A stretch of 35,268 nucleotides of DNA. Origin: Kofleriaceae bacterium (GTDB lineage Bacteria; Myxococcota_A; Polyangia; Haliangiales; Haliangiaceae). A model generated the notes under the pieces. It searched no databases and had not been told where the DNA came from. It was given only the letters and a program-made list of their open reading frames with translations. Positions 33,796 through 35,268 of the stretch are shown here, in pieces. Location: contig JANTGM010000057.1 of NCBI GenBank assembly GCA_024762925.1, forward strand, positions 1-35,268, given 5' to 3'. Both the position numbers and the translations under genes were made by a program. How positions within the stretch are numbered: the stretch's first letter is position 1; the number at the start of each line of letters is the position of its first letter.

Positions 33796-34682
33796 AGAGC
33801 GAGCTGGTTCAGATAAATTCTTACGAGTTCGCCCGTCGACTCGCCTTTGAGAAACCTCGGTTGGCTGTGATACTCAGTGAGCTCCGCTCGCAGCTCGCTT
33901 GACGTTCTCGCGAGGCGCCAGCTCGTCTTCGCACATGGCATCCAACAGACCCGATAGCCGAGCCTCCTCCACCTTCGCTCGATTGCCCAGCAAGGTGTGC
34001 TCTTCGTTGCGATACTGCTTGCCCGTTTCGCCGGTCATGCAGCGCATGCCCAGAAACACCAGCAGGTTGTTCACCTTGCAGTACTGGGGCAAGTAGACAT
34101 GGCTTCGCCCTCGTAGGAGGGCTGATCGAAGTCGATGGCCCGCAGGCTGTACACCGTCTCATCGAAGTCCGGGGTGATGTCGACGACGAAGTTGTCCGCG
34201 TGCATATCGCCGAGGAGTTCTCAGCATGCAGCGCTCGTTGAACTTCACGAACTCCTTGGCCAGGGGAACCTCGTCGAGATGCTCGTCGGTCAGGTAGTGC
34301 TTCATCAAATCCTGGGTGGGAATTCCAGCGACATGTTGCTCCACCACCGTCTGCCCGTTTCGGGGCGATTGCGCGAGTGCTGCTATTCGATGAGGTAGTT
34401 GCCCGCCTCGAGCTGCTTCTCGGGCAGGCCATGCTTCTCGGCGACCTGGCTGATGATCTTCGGGCTGAGTTTCTTGGCAACTGCGACCGCAATACCGCCC
34501 GCCCCACCCGAGGCAAGGACAGCGATGTAGAAGAAACCCATGCGGATCCCGGCGTAGCGGAGGGCAAAGAACACAGCGAACCACCCGCACCACGCTGCGA
34601 CAAAGGCCACCGTTCGCACTCGAGACCTTCGTTGGCCGATTTCTGCGATAGCTGCGAGCTCTGCCTGGAATTCACCGTCCAT
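33792..34682 (-). pseudogene. Frameshifted membrane protein with kinase-like GDMHADN motif
   Basis: The coding signal switches frame at least four times. The N-terminal frame (34682 to about 34385) gives two membrane helices (VAFVAAWCGWFAVFFALRY, MGFFYIAVLASGGAGG) and ends at GNYLIE. A second frame carries EQHVAGIPTQDLMKHYL and LAKEFVKFNERCML. A third carries LLGDMHADNFVVDI and LRAIDFDQPSYEGEA. A fourth carries LPQYCKVNNLLVFLG through DELAPREN. The last frame ends LVRIYLNQLAL at the TAG in 33792-33795. The HxDN-like loop plus DFD resembles phosphotransferase active sites; this is inference. The pieces fit one conserved protein of about 295 residues. Single-base losses explain each switch. Genuine decay is likely, but local sequencing error cannot be excluded. 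Confidence 0.7.
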
Positions 34683-34954
34683 CGCCGGAGTCTAGCTGCT
34701 TTTTGGGGAGGGATCGATGGGGCGTGATTGCCGCTCCTTCGCCTCCTCTCAAGAAACTCAGAACCAATCACCTCAGACGCGTACGCTTGACAGATATCAA
34801 GCACATCATAGGGCACAGGCTCTTGGTCTTGCCACGAGCATCGGCACACCGTGCACTAGCCCAAAGTGTACATACCTAAATTGCATTCTTACGGAGCACC
34901 ACGCTGGCTCGTTTTCTTTTGGGGACTTGTGCTATGGATTCGTGAGTGCTTCGC
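34683..34954. other. Gene-free stretch
   Basis: No supported gene, RNA or repeat was recognised. A CTAG with flanking TGCACTAGCCC at about 34853-34863 could be the edge of a decayed element, but this is too weak to call. Confidence 0.35.
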
Positions 34955-35208
34955 CTAGTGTGCAGATCGAAATGATTGACCGGAAGATCGCGCTGGGAGC
35001 TCGTTTTCTGGCAAGGCGCAAGGAGTTGAACGTATCGAGATACGTGACCGACGAGCAACGCAGAGCGAAGCGCCCAGAAGGTGAGAAACCAAGCGAGGGC
35101 CGCTGGGGCAAGCAACCGATGAACAACGAAGAAGACTGGCAGAGCCCGTCTGTCCAGCGGGCGAGAAGACCAGTGAGCGCGTTCTATATTCATGAATCGC
35201 GCACTAGT
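34955..35208. repeat. Diverged family A repeat, reverse orientation
   Basis: Bounded by CTAG at 34955-34958 and at about 35205-35208, this copy is the reverse complement of the units at 61-234 and 15596-15776. The right part (about 35110-35204) is close to them: GTGAGCGCGTTCTATATTC, GGCGAGAAGACC and AACAACGAAGAAGACTGGC are shared. The left part is more diverged (GGAGCTCGTTTTCTGGCAAG) and carries an insertion of roughly 70 bases. No real gene is supported inside it. Confidence 0.75.
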
Positions 35209-35268
35209 GTGCGGCTCAGAGGAATAGAAATGTGCTGGCGACGGGAGCTCGTTCTTTGACAAGGCGCG
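35205..35268. repeat. Start of a further diverged family A copy
   Basis: From the CTAG at 35205, the sequence TGTGCGGCTCAGAGG through GGGAGCTCGTTCTTTGACAA parallels the left part of the preceding copy, in the same orientation. It is cut by the window edge. Copies thus occur in tandem at both ends of the window. Confidence 0.6.

Noticed and set aside
33821-34849. Leftward ORF of 342 codons over the broken gene
   Set aside because: Most of it is an alternative frame of the frameshifted gene, rich in Arg/Ser, and the conserved motifs lie in other frames.
1-35268. CRISPR array
   Set aside because: The repeats found are long, few and widely spaced, without regular spacers.

Overview
This window most likely comes from a Gram-negative bacterium of the Myxococcota/Bradymonadales type (old Deltaproteobacteria). 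This is inferred from gene content, not from a marker gene. The clues are two sets of planctomycete-style exported proteins (DUF1552/DUF1592 type and relatives) that also abound in Myxococcota, many lipoproteins with Asp/Gly/Thr-rich linkers, a Wza-type outer-membrane exporter, a cbb3 oxidase and apparent use of selenocysteine. By eye the DNA is moderately GC-rich. No rRNA, tRNA, CRISPR array or transposase gene was seen.

Layout. 1-234: tandem copies of a dispersed foldback repeat. 235-3413 (-): a DUF1592-type lipoprotein cytochrome followed by a DUF1552 Tat protein. 3781-6797 (-): tryptophan 2,3-dioxygenase, a VioD-like FAD monooxygenase and a TrmN6-like methyltransferase, tightly packed. 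6869-14650 (-): a complete but unusual cbb3 oxidase cluster (SafE-like protein, CcoI, CcoS, fused CcoNO, CcoQ, monoheme CcoP, CcoG). 15199-15591 (+): a CBS-pair protein. 15592-15957: two different foldback elements side by side. 15952-21677 (-): an exopolysaccharide operon (HATPase, STAS, glycosyltransferase, two chain-length proteins, CpsD-like ATPase), with a divergent initiating sugar transferase at 21725-22456 (+). 22760-27203 (+): four exported proteins (di-heme lipoprotein, mono-heme lipoprotein, small lipoprotein, Tat protein) that split the polysaccharide locus. Polysaccharide genes resume with Wza (-) and Wzy (+) at 27520-29536. 29561-33795 (+): lipoproteins, a DsbA-like selenoprotein, cysteine synthase and secreted proteins of unknown function. 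33792-34682 (-): a gene broken by several frameshifts. 34955-35268: further copies of the dispersed repeat.

The strongest finding is at 30149-30967: a DsbA-like lipoprotein whose first active-site cysteine codon is replaced by an in-frame TGA, giving U-P-F-C, with a bacterial SECIS-like stem-loop at the right distance downstream. The second is a set of foldback repeats bounded by CTAG that repeatedly sit exactly on TAG stop codons.

How the genes may work together: the polysaccharide genes form a Wzx/Wzy-type export system with an embedded anti-sigma/antagonist-like switch; the cbb3 cluster carries its own copper supply and maturation; the two cytochrome/Tat modules look like periplasmic or surface redox assemblies of unknown substrate.
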